Below are positions 1 through 11,185 of a stretch of 64,000 nt of DNA, piece by piece. Every line of letters begins with the position of its first letter. Position 1 is the first letter of the stretch. A program made the position numbers and the translations under genes. The stretch lies in contig OX459106.1 in the NCBI GenBank assembly GCA_949775045.1, positions 5,389,384-5,453,383 on the forward strand, in the 5' to 3' direction. The stretch comes from Metridium senile. Its lineage: Eukaryota; Cnidaria; Anthozoa; Actiniaria; Metridiidae. The notes under the pieces are model-generated. The model was not told where the DNA came from. It saw nothing but the letters and a program-made list of their open reading frames with translations, and searched no databases.

Positions 1-63
1 TTCTTTAGAGAGACAAACACATTAATCATGCTAGCTGGCAAACCCCCCCCCCCCCCCCCCCCC

Positions 64-340
64 CCCGGGGGGGGGGTCTCCCTTTGTCCAAGTGGTAGGG
101 GTGATCGGCGGAGGTTCTGGAAACGACCCCTAAAAGGTACGGCTGTGCGATGTTCTTGCCAGCCAAGCTTACTTTTAGAAGCAAAGCAGAGTAAAAATGA
201 CCCTTACAGGTACAGAATCATGTTGCGTAGCTTATTTTTGAGCCAGAACCCTAAAAGGTACGTACAGGAAATATTTTTAACCCTAAAAGGTACGCCGATC
301 ACCCCTACCACTTCGACAAAGGGAGTACACCCGCCGGGGC
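64..340. mobile_element. Foldback MITE, family 1, copy 1
   Basis: Inverted arms: CCCTTTGTCCAAGTGGTAGG on the left (from about 80) and its complement on the right (to about 327). The interior has three CCCTAAAAGGTACG-like motifs. A poly-C/poly-G run (43-76) sits at the left tip. A second copy lies at 1173-1417. No transposase is encoded. The class is unknown. Confidence 0.75.
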
Positions 341-360
341 TGGCACCTTTTTAAGGAAAC

Positions 361-841
361 AATTGAAGTAAACTGTACACTACTACTAGTACAAATTTAA
401 GATATTTAGGACACCTTCTGAATGATTCTTTAATCACTGCCTGTCTTAAGCCGGATATAAACAATTTTTTTTATGAAAGAACATTTAAAAATTTTTTTTA
501 GCCCTTTTCAATTAGTTTTACAAACGAACAGGAGTGTTTTATCAGTATTTAAACCGGGCGAAGCCAGGTGAATAGTTTTAGACCTGATAAAACACGATCT
601 GCAAGTTTATAAAACGGCTTCAAAAATTCCAACCTATACTTTGTGTTTTTGTGAAAAAAAATCAAGGAATTTTTAAAGTTTATTAGAGAAAATTCAGGTC
701 TTCTTTTAAAAAAACTTGTCATAGTTACGATTTCGTACGTAAATGTCTCATGACTCATTAATGAGGGGTTTTTTTTGCGGAATAATATATATCAAGAATC
801 GGTCTTTCATGAAAGTCTCTCATTATAGACAGTCATAATAT
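361..841. other. AT-rich spacer, nothing recognised
   Basis: No ORF with protein-like composition and no clear repeat. A weak internal inverted similarity around 480-720 (GACCTGATAAAACAC against GTGTTTTATCAG) hints at an old foldback relic. Confidence 0.4.
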
Positions 842-1000
842 ATAGGTAATATAATGAAATTTGTAACACCGTAAAAAATGTTGACTTAACTTTACTGACG
901 TTTCGAGCTTTAGCCCTCCGACGAAGGGCTAAAGCTCGAAACGTCAGTAAAGTTAAGTCAACATTTTTTACGGTGTTACAAATTTCATTATATTACCTAT
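842..1000. mobile_element. Near-perfect palindrome, CGAAACGTCAG family
   Basis: A 159-bp near-perfect inverted repeat. Each arm runs from ATAGGTAATATAATGAAATT through TTGACTTAACTTTACTGACG to the centre near 919, which reads CCGACGAAGGGC-TAAAGCTCGAAACG. Related copies lie at 27430-27598 (imperfect palindrome) and 34753-34858 (single arm), with fragments near 28705 and 53930. At 1001-1050 it is flanked by a complement of the ACTAGCGAGTAAACTAGT / GCTGCGTCGGTGTTT motif that also precedes the 27.4-kb copy, so motif plus palindrome probably form one element. Confidence 0.75.
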
Positions 1001-1019
1001 CATTTAAATCAAACACCGA

Positions 1020-1172
1020 CGCAGCCTTTACTAGTTTACTCGCTAGTTTCCAGTCATAATATATAAATGAATAGAGCAATTGAAAATACTAGATGTTAAA
1101 TTAATGAGTCTTTTCAAATAGAAACAGACATGCAGAAACATAGTCCAAGGAGTGTTTAAAGATACTATTGAT
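1020..1172. repeat. Diverged relic of the 117-bp satellite
   Basis: Contains words also found in the 4.9-6.2 kb satellite: TAATATATAAATGAATAGAG, AATTGAAAA, GAAACATAG, GTTTA then GATACTATTG. The similarity is patchy, so this is an old or related copy. Confidence 0.5.
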
Positions 1173-1417
1173 GCCCGGGGGGTGTACTCCCTTTGTCCAA
1201 GTGGTAGGGGTGATCGGCGGAGATTTTGAAAATGACCCCTAAAAGATACGCTCAGATACAAATAAATCAGAGTAAAAACGACCCTTAGAACTGATTTTTG
1301 GGCCAAATCTCTAAATGGACCCTTAAAGGTACGCACTGGAAATATTTTAACCCTAAAAGGTACGCCGATCACCCCTACCACTTGGATAAAGGGAGAACCC
1401 CCCCCCCCCCCCCCCCC
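1173..1417. mobile_element. Foldback MITE, family 1, copy 2
   Basis: Same terminal arms as the element at 64-340 (GTACTCCCTTTGTCCAAGTG on the left, complement on the right, ending in a poly-C run at 1397-1417). A short terminal fragment of the same family is at about 7640-7680. Confidence 0.75.
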
Positions 1418-1984
1418 AACATTCTAAACAGTAATTAAAAATAGATGTTAAATTAATGAGTATTTTCAAATAGAAACAGACAGAAACATAGTTCTAGGAT
1501 GTTTATAGATACTACTGTATCAATACAATATCAGTTAACAGCTAAATTTTAGCAATTTTCTCAGTTATCAGTTAAATTTTTCGGTTCTCAGTTAAGCCGA
1601 GCATAAATTCTTATGTATAATAATTAGCAAAAACATATGTGGTTCATAATACAGTACTTTTTACTTTTTTTATACAAATCTGTTTTTCGCAATCTGCAGA
1701 CATATTACAGATACTACAATGACAATATATTACATTTTATTACTTGACATGCAATTTTGAAGTGAAATGCCCTAAAAGACAAATGTATTAATTAAAAACA
1801 AAGAAATATCATGCAGCTAACAGTTATCTTGTCGATATCAGTTATCAGCTAAACGACAGACACGGAATTCTCAGTTAACAGTTAATGTTATGGTTATAGA
1901 CCGACAATATAGCCGGAATAGAGTAATAATTGAAAAAAATAGAGTCTTCTAAAAATTGATGTGAAACATAGTTCAAGGACGTTT
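1418..1984. repeat. Diverged satellite relics and CAGTTAACAGTTAA-type repeats
   Basis: Holds another diverged 117-bp-like unit (1440-1520), short alternating CAGTTATCAGTTAAATTTT and CAGTTAACAGCTAAATTTT words (1525-1600 and 1810-1890), and a partial unit again near 1895-1985. No coding signal. Confidence 0.5.
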
Positions 1985-2273
1985 ACACCTAATTCAAAAA
2001 AGGTTGACGGGGCGAAAAGCGATTGCATGGCGATTGCACGACTGCAAAGAACTGTGGGTAATACCAATTTCTTCTTTTTTCCATTCTAACACCGTTCAGT
2101 GATCAGGAACTTAGATGGGAGTCTCGAGGGTTTCGCTGAACGGTGGAGGCATTGTTTGGGTATAATTTAGAAACGAATAAGAAGGAATTCGTATTACCCA
2201 TAGTTCCTTTCGGTCGTGCAATCGCCAATCACTAATCGCCGTTCGCCCCGTCAACCTTTTTTGAATTAGGTGT
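1985..2273. mobile_element. Foldback MITE, 289 bp
   Basis: Terminal arms ACACCTAATTCAAAAAAGGT on the left and the complement on the right (ending about 2273), continuing through GTTGACGGGGCGAA. A minus-strand ORF inside it is a by-product of the arms. No transposase. Confidence 0.75.
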
Positions 2274-3430
2274 ATTATAGACTGACACAAAAGGTGAATA
2301 GAGCATAAATGAAAAATATATAGATGACAAATTAATGAGTTTTTAAAAACAACACCAGAACGCATGGAGTGTTTAAATCAACTATTGAGGTCTTTGGTTA
2401 TAGACCGACATTCTAAAGAGTAATTGAAAATAGATGTTAAATTAATTTGTCTTTAATAATTATAAACACAGGTAGCCCACGCTGTCCGTACGTCCGTACG
2501 TCCGTACGTCCGTGTACATCGCGATTCTGATTGGCTGTTACATTTCGGCGGGAAAGAATTAAAGTGACGCGCGCGCTAAATAGCACTAGATCAACAAAGC
2601 AAAGTTGTTCTTTTATCGACAAAAAAGTCCAAAAAACAACAACAAAATAGTACTTGCTAAAAGCAGAGCTTTCATTAATACAAAATATGAACGGAGAAAG
2701 ATGAAGTTCGAAGAACATAAAGAGAGTTTTGATCGAAGAAGAACATAAACTTGAAGGACACAAAAACGAAATTAAAGAAATTATACTTATAAAGAAAAGC
2801 AAAAGACTGATTACAAAAGATCAAGAAAACGTATTTTCCTTCGCGGAAGAATAGTTCTGACAGCAATTTAAAAGACATTGATAAAGAAGCGACCTTGTTT
2901 GTTATGAAAACTGTCTTCAAATCGCTTCCCGATCGGCACAGTTTATTGAAGAATTTTCAAGCTTGGCAGTTGAACTATGAACAATGTTTAATCCATCAAA
3001 ATCCAAGTACATTACATCTATTGGTCAAAATAAAATATGATCAATGCCATTGAAGAAAGAAAACCTCAAGAAAATAATCACCGATAAAGTAAGTTCAAGA
3101 TTATCATTTGTTTCAAGTTTTTGAGAGACAAAACTCAAAAATTAGTTCAATCTTCAACTCGTTTCGTCGTAGTTTTCGTGCAAAAGTAGGGTCTGTTTTG
3201 CAGCCTAAATTAGTTCAATATTCAACTCGTTTTGTAATAGTTTTTGTTTAAAAGTAGGGACTGTTTTGCAGTCAAAATATGATCAATGTCATTGAAGAGA
3301 AGAAAACCTCAGGAAAATATAAGTTCAAGATTATTATTTGTTTCAAGTTTTTGAGAGGAAAAAAAAAATGCTTATAAGCATTTGATATACCGAGCGTGAA
3401 AAAAAAAAAAAACACCTCAAAACTTGCAAA
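2274..3430. other. Repeat-derived spacer with a CACAGGTAGCCC terminus
   Basis: Satellite-like relic at 2275-2460. A CACAGGTAGCCC terminus at 2466, as seen on elements at 51529 and 60116, is followed by a short CCGTACGT tandem (2486-2512). Two direct copies of a roughly 75-bp segment (about 3130-3210 and 3207-3275) share GTAGGG-CTGTTTTGCAG; its complement recurs at 36377. Purine-rich 2640-2900 gives ORFs of low-complexity K/E or F/L composition, not judged coding. Confidence 0.45.
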
Positions 3431-3526
3431 ACTATAATAAAACAAAGAACGGATTTTTCCTTTTTGAGGCTTAATTATTATAATTAAGCCTCAAAAAGGA
3501 AAAATCCGTTCTCTGTTTTATTATAG
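3431..3526. mobile_element. Small foldback element, 96 bp
   Basis: Near-perfect inverted repeat: ACTATAATAAAACA, then AAGAACGGATTTTTCC and TTTTTGAGGCTTAATT, returning as the complement and ending in TGTTTTATTATAG. Centre about 3480. Confidence 0.7.
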
Positions 3527-4920
3527 AAAAAAAGAGAAAAGGTTTATCTCCATTTTATTTACTTTTTGAGATAAAAACCGTACATGAAACGATGTTTGTG
3601 CATGTGTAAATTGTACTTTGGTCGATTGAAAGGTGTTTATTTATGTACTTTTTAAACCTTATAAACGGAAAACTTCAAAGATAAATTGAAATACAAACAC
3701 AATTTAAAATTGGTTGAATAACTTCTGTTTATTTAGCAATATTGACTATTTTATGCTTACTAAACGAGCTTTTTTTAGTAGTTTTTACTTCAAAGTCGAA
3801 AATGATGTTTTACACAAAGTTTTTCATAATAAAATACCTTGTTTTAAAATCCTTGTCCTTTCAAATCGATCCTGTGTTGGTAGAACTTATTCTTGAGGCT
3901 TTTAATTCCACTTGAAAATAACTTTTTGTTTTGTTTTGAAGATTTGCCATGACTACTTTTTAGTAAGTCCAATACGATAAAAATGTTTTTGTTTTTTTTA
4001 CAAAGAAATGCTTTAAAATTTCCTTTTTTCCTTTTAATACATAGTTACCATTCTATTAAGGTCTAGTTCAAATACTGTTTTTGTCAATTTGAAGCTCGAA
4101 ATCTTGATTTTTCTTAGCGTTTTGTCTTGCTTTTGAAGCAAAAAGGTGCCTTGGCATTGCTGAAACGCGCCAAAAATAGAACTTGTCACGTTGATTCGAA
4201 AAGACTGAAAAAAAGCATAAAATTAAAACGACAACAACTCCATGGCCATTACAGCATAGTTACATTTACTACAATTTTCTACTTACAGAAAAGTAATATC
4301 CATTGATAGTTTATCCATAAACTTGTTTTTAAAATCCTTTTTTGATGAAAAAACTTTGTGTCGATGCATGACAACTTTCCTCGCTATAAACGCTAGCTAG
4401 GCGCCGTGGATATTCTTGTACTTTTCATTTTGTAATTTCAGTTTTGAGGGGAATTGAAACCTGAGGAAGATCCTCAGATTTCAGGTTTTTTGTTTCTTTA
4501 ACTTTTTTTTCGGCGAAGATCGTCCTTTTACTATAAATATTTTGATCTGAAGTTTACGAAAATGTTCGGAAGTTACAAAATCCAACGCACGGGAGTATAG
4601 CTGGGCAAGCCAATTTTTACGCTCAGGAGAAGGGTAAGGTGTTTTGGTGTTACTTAAAATAGCTCGGATGTGAATTTACATGGCGCGCGGGCTAGTATAG
4701 GAGTTTCCCTCTCTTATTTATCCTCTCTTGATATATCCCAGAATGATATTTCTCGTTTTTTCTTAAGTAACTCTTGAACAATAAGAAATAGTATTTCTTT
4801 CAAATACGAACAAATACGTCTACATCATCATGTACAGTTTTTATGACCCATGCACAAAAACTATTTACATGCTCATATTGATGTTGTAAGAAAAAAACAA
4901 CTGAGAGCTCCGCTATTAGG
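3527..4920. other. AT-rich spacer, nothing recognised
   Basis: About 1.4 kb without protein-like ORFs. The only structure noted is a short hairpin at 4459-4490 (AACCTGAGGA against TCCTCAGATTTCAGGTT). Confidence 0.4.
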
Positions 4921-4924
4921 TATT

Positions 4925-6205
4925 ACCTAATTTGTATATTAGATACTATTGTGATCTATCATATACGTTATAGACCGACCTATAGGTGAATAAAGTACAC
5001 TAATTGAAAAAATAGAAAATAAATATATATTAGAAACATAGATCAAGAATGTTTATAGATACTATTGTGATCTATCATATAACGTTATAGACCGACCTAA
5101 TGGTGAATGGAGTACACTAATTGAAAAAATAGAAAATAAATATATATTAGAAACATAGATCAAGGATGTTTATAGATACTATTGTGATCTATCATATACG
5201 TTATAGACCGACCTAATAGATGAATGGAGTACACTAATTGAAAAAATAGAAAATAAATATATATTAGAAACATAGATCAAGGATGTTTATAGATACTATT
5301 GTGATCTATCATATACGTTATAGACCGACCTAATAGATGAATGGAGTACACTAATTGACAAAATAGATTATAAATATATATTAGAAACATAGATCAAGGA
5401 TGTTTATAGACGCTATTGTGATCTATCATATACGTTATAGACCGACCTAATAGGTGAATGGCCGGTACACTAATTGAAAAAATAGATTATAAATATATAT
5501 TAGAAACATAGATCAAGGATGTTTATAGACGCTATTGTGATCTATCATATACGTTATAGACCGACCTAATAGATGAATGGAGTACACAATAGATGAATGG
5601 AGTACACTAATTGAAAAAATAGAAAATAAATATATATTAGAAACATAGATCAAGGATGTTTATAGATACTATTGTGATCTATCATATACGTTATAGACCG
5701 ACCTAATAGATGAATGGAGTACACTAATTGAAAAAATAGAAAATAAATATATATTAGAAACATAGATCAAGGATGTTTATAGACGCTATTGTGATCTATC
5801 ATTTACGTTATAGACCGACCTAATAGATGAATGGAGTACACTAATTGAAAAAATAGAAAATAAATATATATTAGAAACATAGATCAAGAATGTTTATAGA
5901 TACTATTGTGATCTATCATATACGTTATAGACCGACCTAATAGATGAATGGAGTACACTAATTGACAAAATAGATTATAAATATATATTAGAAACATAGA
6001 TCAAGGATGTTTATAGATACTATTGTGATCTATCATATAACGTTATAGACCGACCTAATGGTGAATGGAGTACACTAATTGAAAAAATAGAAAATAAATA
6101 TATATTAGAAACATAGATCAAGGATGTTTATAGATACTATTGTGATCTATCATATACGTTATAGACCGACCTAATAGATGAATGGAGTACACTAATTGAA
6201 AAAAA
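4925..6205 (+). repeat. 117-bp satellite, about 11 copies
   Basis: Anchoring on GTTATAGACCGACC gives unit starts near 4969, 5083, 5200, 5317, 5434, 5553, 5689, 5808, 5925, 6041 and 6157, so the period is about 117 bp. Units differ by a few substitutions (AGATACTATT or AGACGCTATT; GAAAATAAAT or GATTATAAAT). The unit starting near 5553 holds a 17-19 bp internal duplication of GATGAATGGAGTACAC. Older relics lie at 1020-2460. Confidence 0.9.
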
Positions 6206-7059
6206 TAGAAAAACAAAAGTCCTTAAGTCAGTCTATTCATTGAATGTTTTTTATCAAATGTACACTGGATTGAAATATGGCGCTTACCAATTTGAATAAC
6301 TGTTGTTCTTGACTGACCAATCAATCATTCATACATTACAGCCAAATGGGCTTAAGGGGTGGAGCATTTAACTTTGGGGGGGGGGGGGGGGGGGGGATGA
6401 TTTCGAAAAAAAAATTCCTGCACGGCCCAAAGGGACGAAAAAGATTTCGTGTAAGCCAAACTCGCCACTCAACTCTTTGCATTTGTATCAAATGAATACC
6501 ATGCGCATGCCAGCGGGTTAAACAAAAAGTCCTGCACGGACCAAATCATCCCCCCCCCCTCAAAAGTTAAATGGTCCACCTCTAATGTGTCTATTTCATG
6601 ATGCTTGCAAAATAGGGTGACCAACTTGAATAGCTATAATTATGGACTGACTAGCCTCTCATACATGTACACTGAATCATAATATGGTGACCATTTTGAA
6701 AAACTGTTAATTGCTCTGGACTGATCAATCATTCATACATTTCTAATTTCTCGTCGCTTGCATAAAAACCATGAGATTTACAAACGCCACAACAACTAGA
6801 AATACAGTGTGTTACAAGTTGTACTTTGTTTGATTTATGGATTGATTGATTGATTGATTGTCATGATTGATTGATTACACAGTGGTACCCTATATACTGA
6901 ATCCAAATATGCATGATGACCAATTTGAATAACTATTGTTCTTGACTGACTAGCCTCGCATACATGTACACTGAATCAAAAAATGGCGTCCAATTTACAT
7001 TACTTATTCGTAACTATATTATTCGATTTATAGTAGGACATTTGTGTCTACCTGATACC
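6206..7059. repeat. Degenerate repeated segments and a foldback element
   Basis: A segment containing CCAATTTGAATAACTGTTGT and TTCTTGACTGACC recurs at about 6280-6330, 6625-6665, 6690-6740 and 6915-6985, and in complement at 37440-37500. Embedded at 6354-6583 is a foldback MITE with arms GGGGTGGAGCATTTAACTTT and a long poly-G/poly-C tip. A short (TTGA)n tract lies at 6840-6876. Confidence 0.6.
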
Positions 7060-7125
7060 TAGAAGACTGTGAGCAGAGTTGTATTCTACAATATTTGATG
7101 TAGTGCTAGTGAGTGTGAGTCTCCC
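7060..7125 (+). mobile_element. SINE-A 3' fragment
   Basis: Carries the 3' portion of the SINE-A family (GTGAGCAGAGTTGT, then TGTAGTGCTAGTGAGTGTGA), matching 32478-32535 and 31355-31405. The tRNA-like head is missing. Confidence 0.55.
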
Positions 7126-8160
7126 CAATTAGAAGGACAGGTGTGTCTATTAGCTAATCGATTGTGAGCAGCTAGGTCGTGTGCTAAAACATTGTTTAAC
7201 GTACAAATATATACGTAACCCGGCGTAGTCAATCGAATGATTCGGAAATCGAATACAATCGAACGCAATCCGTATGCGTCAAAAAAATTGTAAATTCGAT
7301 GATTGCAATCGATTTCCGAACAATCGAATGGTTAATTGCAATTGAGTACCATACGAATAAACCTAAATTTACAGTAATATATATAAATTATGATAATAAA
7401 TGTCGTTCGATTGCAATCGAATTTAAAAAAAAAAATTGTGAATTCCATTGAAACGTTAAAATTAGACATTAACCATGATTTCTATGTTGTACTAGTACGT
7501 TAGCTCACTTACCAGTTTATTCAGTAGATACTTCAATACTTGACATAACCCCCGCTTGAAGCCGCGAAATACACTTCACAAATTAATCTGCTACAATTGA
7601 AAACGGAGAAATATATAGGCTGTCAGTGTTTGACGTGGGGGATTGGAGGGACTCCCCTTGTTCAAGTTGATCGGCGCCGGTCCTTTAAATTTATTGGATT
7701 GAAAACATTTCTTCTGCTTATTATATAGGGTTCTCGCTCATAAGCCGGTTACGTGTATTAATAAGACTCATATATATGAGCACCGGGATGAGTACTAAGG
7801 GTCAATTTACTTGTTTGTGTTACTAAAAATAGGCTTAGAACATCGCAGCGCAGTCGTACCTTTTAGTGGTTCAGAAATCAACAAGGCTTACTTTTAATTA
7901 GTGCGTATATCTTTCAGGGGTCATCTTCACAACCGTACAATCGACCGCCGATCATCCACAACACTTGGTCATGATCAAATCTTTCCCGGGCATTTTTAAT
8001 TTGGAGTATTTCATTTCTATTGGGCGGTAGGACTAGCGTAGCTTGATACCGCTGGCTACAGACGCGTGGGCACAGCTTAGTAGTTAAATAAGGACCGATG
8101 AATGACCGGATATCAAGTGTGCTTCGTATGGTTAAATAAATTACGGACAAGAGGTGGACC
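7126..8160. other. CGATTGCAATCG-rich repeat relic and spacer
   Basis: From 7215 to 7415 many interleaved self-complementary words (CGATTGCAATCGA, ATCGAATGATTCGGAAATCG) form an imperfect foldback. A family-1 terminal fragment is near 7640-7680. A minus-strand ORF at 8174-7914 encodes 86 residues that I do not recognise and that has no splice context; I do not call it a gene. Confidence 0.4.
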
Positions 8161-8780
8161 CCAAAAAGTAACAAATCAATCGATCAATCAAGGAAGCAAT
8201 CAAACAATCAATCAATCAAACAATCAAATAATCAATCAATCAAATAATTATTCGATCATACAATCAATCAACGCAGGGTGAAAGGAGGTCCAGGGAGTGA
8301 GATTTACCGTTGGATTTAACGGCATTCAGCAATTTGATTCAGCGATCGATCAATATATCAAGCGCTATTTTTGGATCACTCTGTCAAACTCGTTCCTAGT
8401 AGTTTGATTGACAACCGTTCTAGTTCGCAAACGAGACATCAGACTTGGTGGGGTCGAGCTTCAACCATAATGGTAGTAAGTCAATACTTTAAATACTCTA
8501 TTGGTTTAGCAGATGAGATTAACTATTTTTTTATAGCTTGTCTGCACGCGAACTTTGAAGTCCTAACTTGATCTAGTGCTTTTAATTATGGTGTGGTAAT
8601 ATACCCAATTTTTAAAGTTTTTATTTGGTTGTCCTATTTTTTTCTATCTCTCATTTTGTTTGTCCTTTTCAGTTTTGTATGTTCGTTCGTTAGTTCCTTT
8701 GCTTGTTTTGTTTTTCGTTCGTTTGATTTTTTTTTAGGTAATTTGTTTGTTTATTTGTTAATTAGTTTGTTTATTTGCCT
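8161..8780. repeat. (AATC)n tract plus dispersed repeat fragment
   Basis: 8175-8270 is a degenerate (AATC)n tract. 8300-8470 contains GAGATTTACCGTT and GTCAAACTCGTTCCTAGTA, also present at 19107-19290 and partly at 33360-33395, so it belongs to a dispersed repeat of unknown class. 8600-8790 is T-rich low complexity. Confidence 0.5.
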
Positions 8781-9145
8781 GAATAAAATCTAATATATTA
8801 AAATCGTTGTGTGTTCCTACTCGCACTATGATTGGTTGAGAATCATCACGCATGCGCAGTTTAGTTAATGGCAAGGATAAGAAAATTCACTGACAAAAAT
8901 CTGTATCACTAACTCTATTTAAAAATCGTACATCAACCGAAAAGAGAATATATTTTCGCCAGTAATCAAGCAAAACAAAATCAAACTGCCATGCCACTGC
9001 TTAAAAAACTGACTTTATCCAAGTTAAAAATCATGAACCTCGGCAATTTTTTTATGGAAAGTAGAATTATTCTAACGTTTTTAACTTCTTGGCCATAAAA
9101 TATGGTCAGATTTTCTAAAATGGCGTGACTAGAATGATTTTTCAT
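8781..9145 (+). repeat. Dispersed repeat D, copy 1 (inverted partner at 58.3 kb)
   Basis: About 365 bp, nearly identical in opposite orientation to 58310-58680. Shared words include TCGTTGTGTGTTCCTACTCG, CATGCCACTGCTTAAAAAAC and ATATGGTCAGATTTTCTAAA. The 58-kb copy has a 76-residue minus-strand ORF in the homologous stretch; here that frame is closed by a stop, arguing against a conserved protein. The segment ends just before a large GGTT array. Confidence 0.8.
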
Positions 9146-9157
9146 TGCCAAAGAATG

Positions 9158-9794
9158 GTTGGTTGGTTGGTTGGTTGGTTGGTTGGTTGGTTGGTTGGTT
9201 GGTTGGTTGGTTGGTTGGTTGGTTGGTTGGTTGGTTGGTTGGTTGGTTGGTTGGTTGGTTGGTTGGTTGGTTGGTTGGTTGGTTGGTTGGTTGGTTGGTT
9301 GGTTGGTTGGTTGGTTGGTTGGTTGGTTGGTTGGTTGGTTGGTTGGTTGGTTGGTTGGTTGGTTGGTTGGTTGGTTGGTTGGTTGGTTGGTTGGTTGGTT
9401 GGTTGGTTGGTTGGTTGGTTGGTTGGTTGGTTGGTTGGTTGGTTGGTTGGTTGGTTGGTTGGTTGGTTGGTTGGTTGGTTGGTTGGTTGGTTGGTTGGTT
9501 GGTTGGTTGGTTGGTTGGTTGGTTGGTTGGTTGGTTGGTTGGTTGGTTGGTTGGTTGGTTGGTTGGTTGGTTGGTTGGTTGGTTGGTTGGTTGGTTGGTT
9601 GTTAGATTGATCGTAAGTTGGTTGGTTGGTTGGTTGGTTGGTTGGTTGGTTGGTTGGTTGGTTGGTTGGTTGGTTGGTTGGTTGGTTGGTTGGTTGGTTG
9701 GTTGGTTGGTTGGTTGGTTGGTTGGTTGGTTGGTTGGTTGGTTGGTTGGTTGGTTGGTTGGTTGGTTGGTTGGTTGGTTGGTTGGTTGGTTGGA
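9158..9794 (+). repeat. (GGTT)n microsatellite, about 637 bp
   Basis: Pure GGTT repeats from 9158 to 9600, one interruption (GTTAGATTGATCGTAAG, 9601-9617), then pure GGTT to 9794. The tetramer is read through as WLVG/GWLV in several frames on plus and PTNQ on minus; these ORFs are artefacts. It is followed by CTGT and GTTT tracts (9800-9860). Confidence 0.98.
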
Positions 9795-9860
9795 ACTCTG
9801 CCAATCTGTCTGTCTGTCTGCCTGTTGGTTTGTTTGTTTGTTTGTTTGTTTGTTTATTTC

Positions 9861-10549
9861 TTTTTTGTTTTTTGTTTTCTTTGTTCGTTCGCCTTTTTGT
9901 ATTCAGTTCAAATTGCATGAAAGTTATACCACGGGATTATGTTCAATGCTAACATTCACGTGCACGGCTTAGCAGGATTAACTTTTCAGTAATGACCGTA
10001 AATTAGCTAATTGTTTTGTGGCTGCGACACTAATCAAACTTTTTAGCATGTTACTGATAATAAATTAATTTTTAGCGTATGCCGAATCGGGATGATCAAG
10101 ATAATTTTTTTTCGTAGATATTTTTTCTTGGAAAAAAAAAAAAATGACGAAAAAAGTCGCTGCTGCACATTGTAACTTTGCGTTTGACCCACTTGTAACA
10201 ATCACATCAGAATCAATATGTGAGAAGTAGCATGTTGAGGAGGTGTGCGTGGAGCTATATGCTTGAGTGAGTCACGTTCTCGGCTTAAAATAATCAAAAT
10301 AAAACAATGAAAACATGTATAAATTTCTCGGAACCATGGACTTTTATTAATGATTTTCACAGTGGCTTGTGGCTCAAGGAAACAAAATAAAAGCATATTT
10401 TTAATTAATACTCATATGCTCAGTTATATGTTAAAAGTTGGTTATACGAAAATGTTCTATTGAGGAAAACAAACTAGTTGTTTATGTAGATGAAAAGGAA
10501 AATGATAATGACAACGAATAAGGATGGAAATAATACTGAAAGCTCGGTT
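9861..10549. other. AT-rich spacer, nothing recognised
   Basis: No protein-like ORF, inverted repeat or dispersed family was seen. Confidence 0.4.
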
Positions 10550-11185
10550 GTCGAAGGAAATCTTCCAAGGTAAGATTGCTGATCGTCTTCACGAGCAAAT
10601 AAATTGTTATTAGTGAAAACGTGGCATGGCAAGAAAAATTTCCGATAGACTTAACGAGAGATGAAAATGTAAAATTAGTACATTGTCAAGGCTGGGAAAC
10701 TTGTCAAGAAAAAACTGCTGACCGCCTTCACGAGCAATGATAATTGTCAAGAAAAACTTGTCAAGAAAAAATTGACGATCGTCTTAAGCTTCACGAGGAT
10801 TGAAATTTTCAAGGAAAACTTGTCAAGGTTAAAATGACGATCGCCTTCACGAGCGCTAGCTAGCAATGAAATTGTCAATAAAAACTTGTCAAAAAAAAAA
10901 CGAGCAATGAAATTTTCAAGGTAAACTTGTCAAGGAAAAAAGGCGATCGTCTTGACGAGCAATGAAATTTTCAAGGAAAACTTGTCAAGAAAAAAATTGT
11001 TGACTGCCCTCACGAGCAATGAAATTGCCAAGGAAACTTGTCAAGGAAAAAATTACGATCGTCTTTACGCCGAACAATGAAATTGTCAAGGTAACTTTGT
11101 CACGGAAAAACTTGTCAAGGAAAAATTGCTGATCCTCTTCGCGAGCAATGAAATTGTCAAGAAACAATGCTGATAGTCTACAATG
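10550..11185 (+). repeat. Degenerate minisatellite, about 60-bp period
   Basis: Roughly ten diverged units built from CACGAGCAATGAAATTGTCA, AGGAAAACTTGTCAAGG and AAAAATTGCTGATCGTCTT. Unit length varies by indels. Reading through the units on minus gives an artefactual ORF (FIAREE, FLDKF repeats). Confidence 0.75.

Noticed and set aside
7914..8174. 86-residue minus ORF
   Set aside because: No recognisable domain, no splice sites or neighbours to support it, and it is flanked by repeats.
9125..9972. Long ORFs of WLVG or PTNQ repeats on both strands
   Set aside because: Direct translation of the GGTT array; several frames are open at once and there is no start context or unique sequence.
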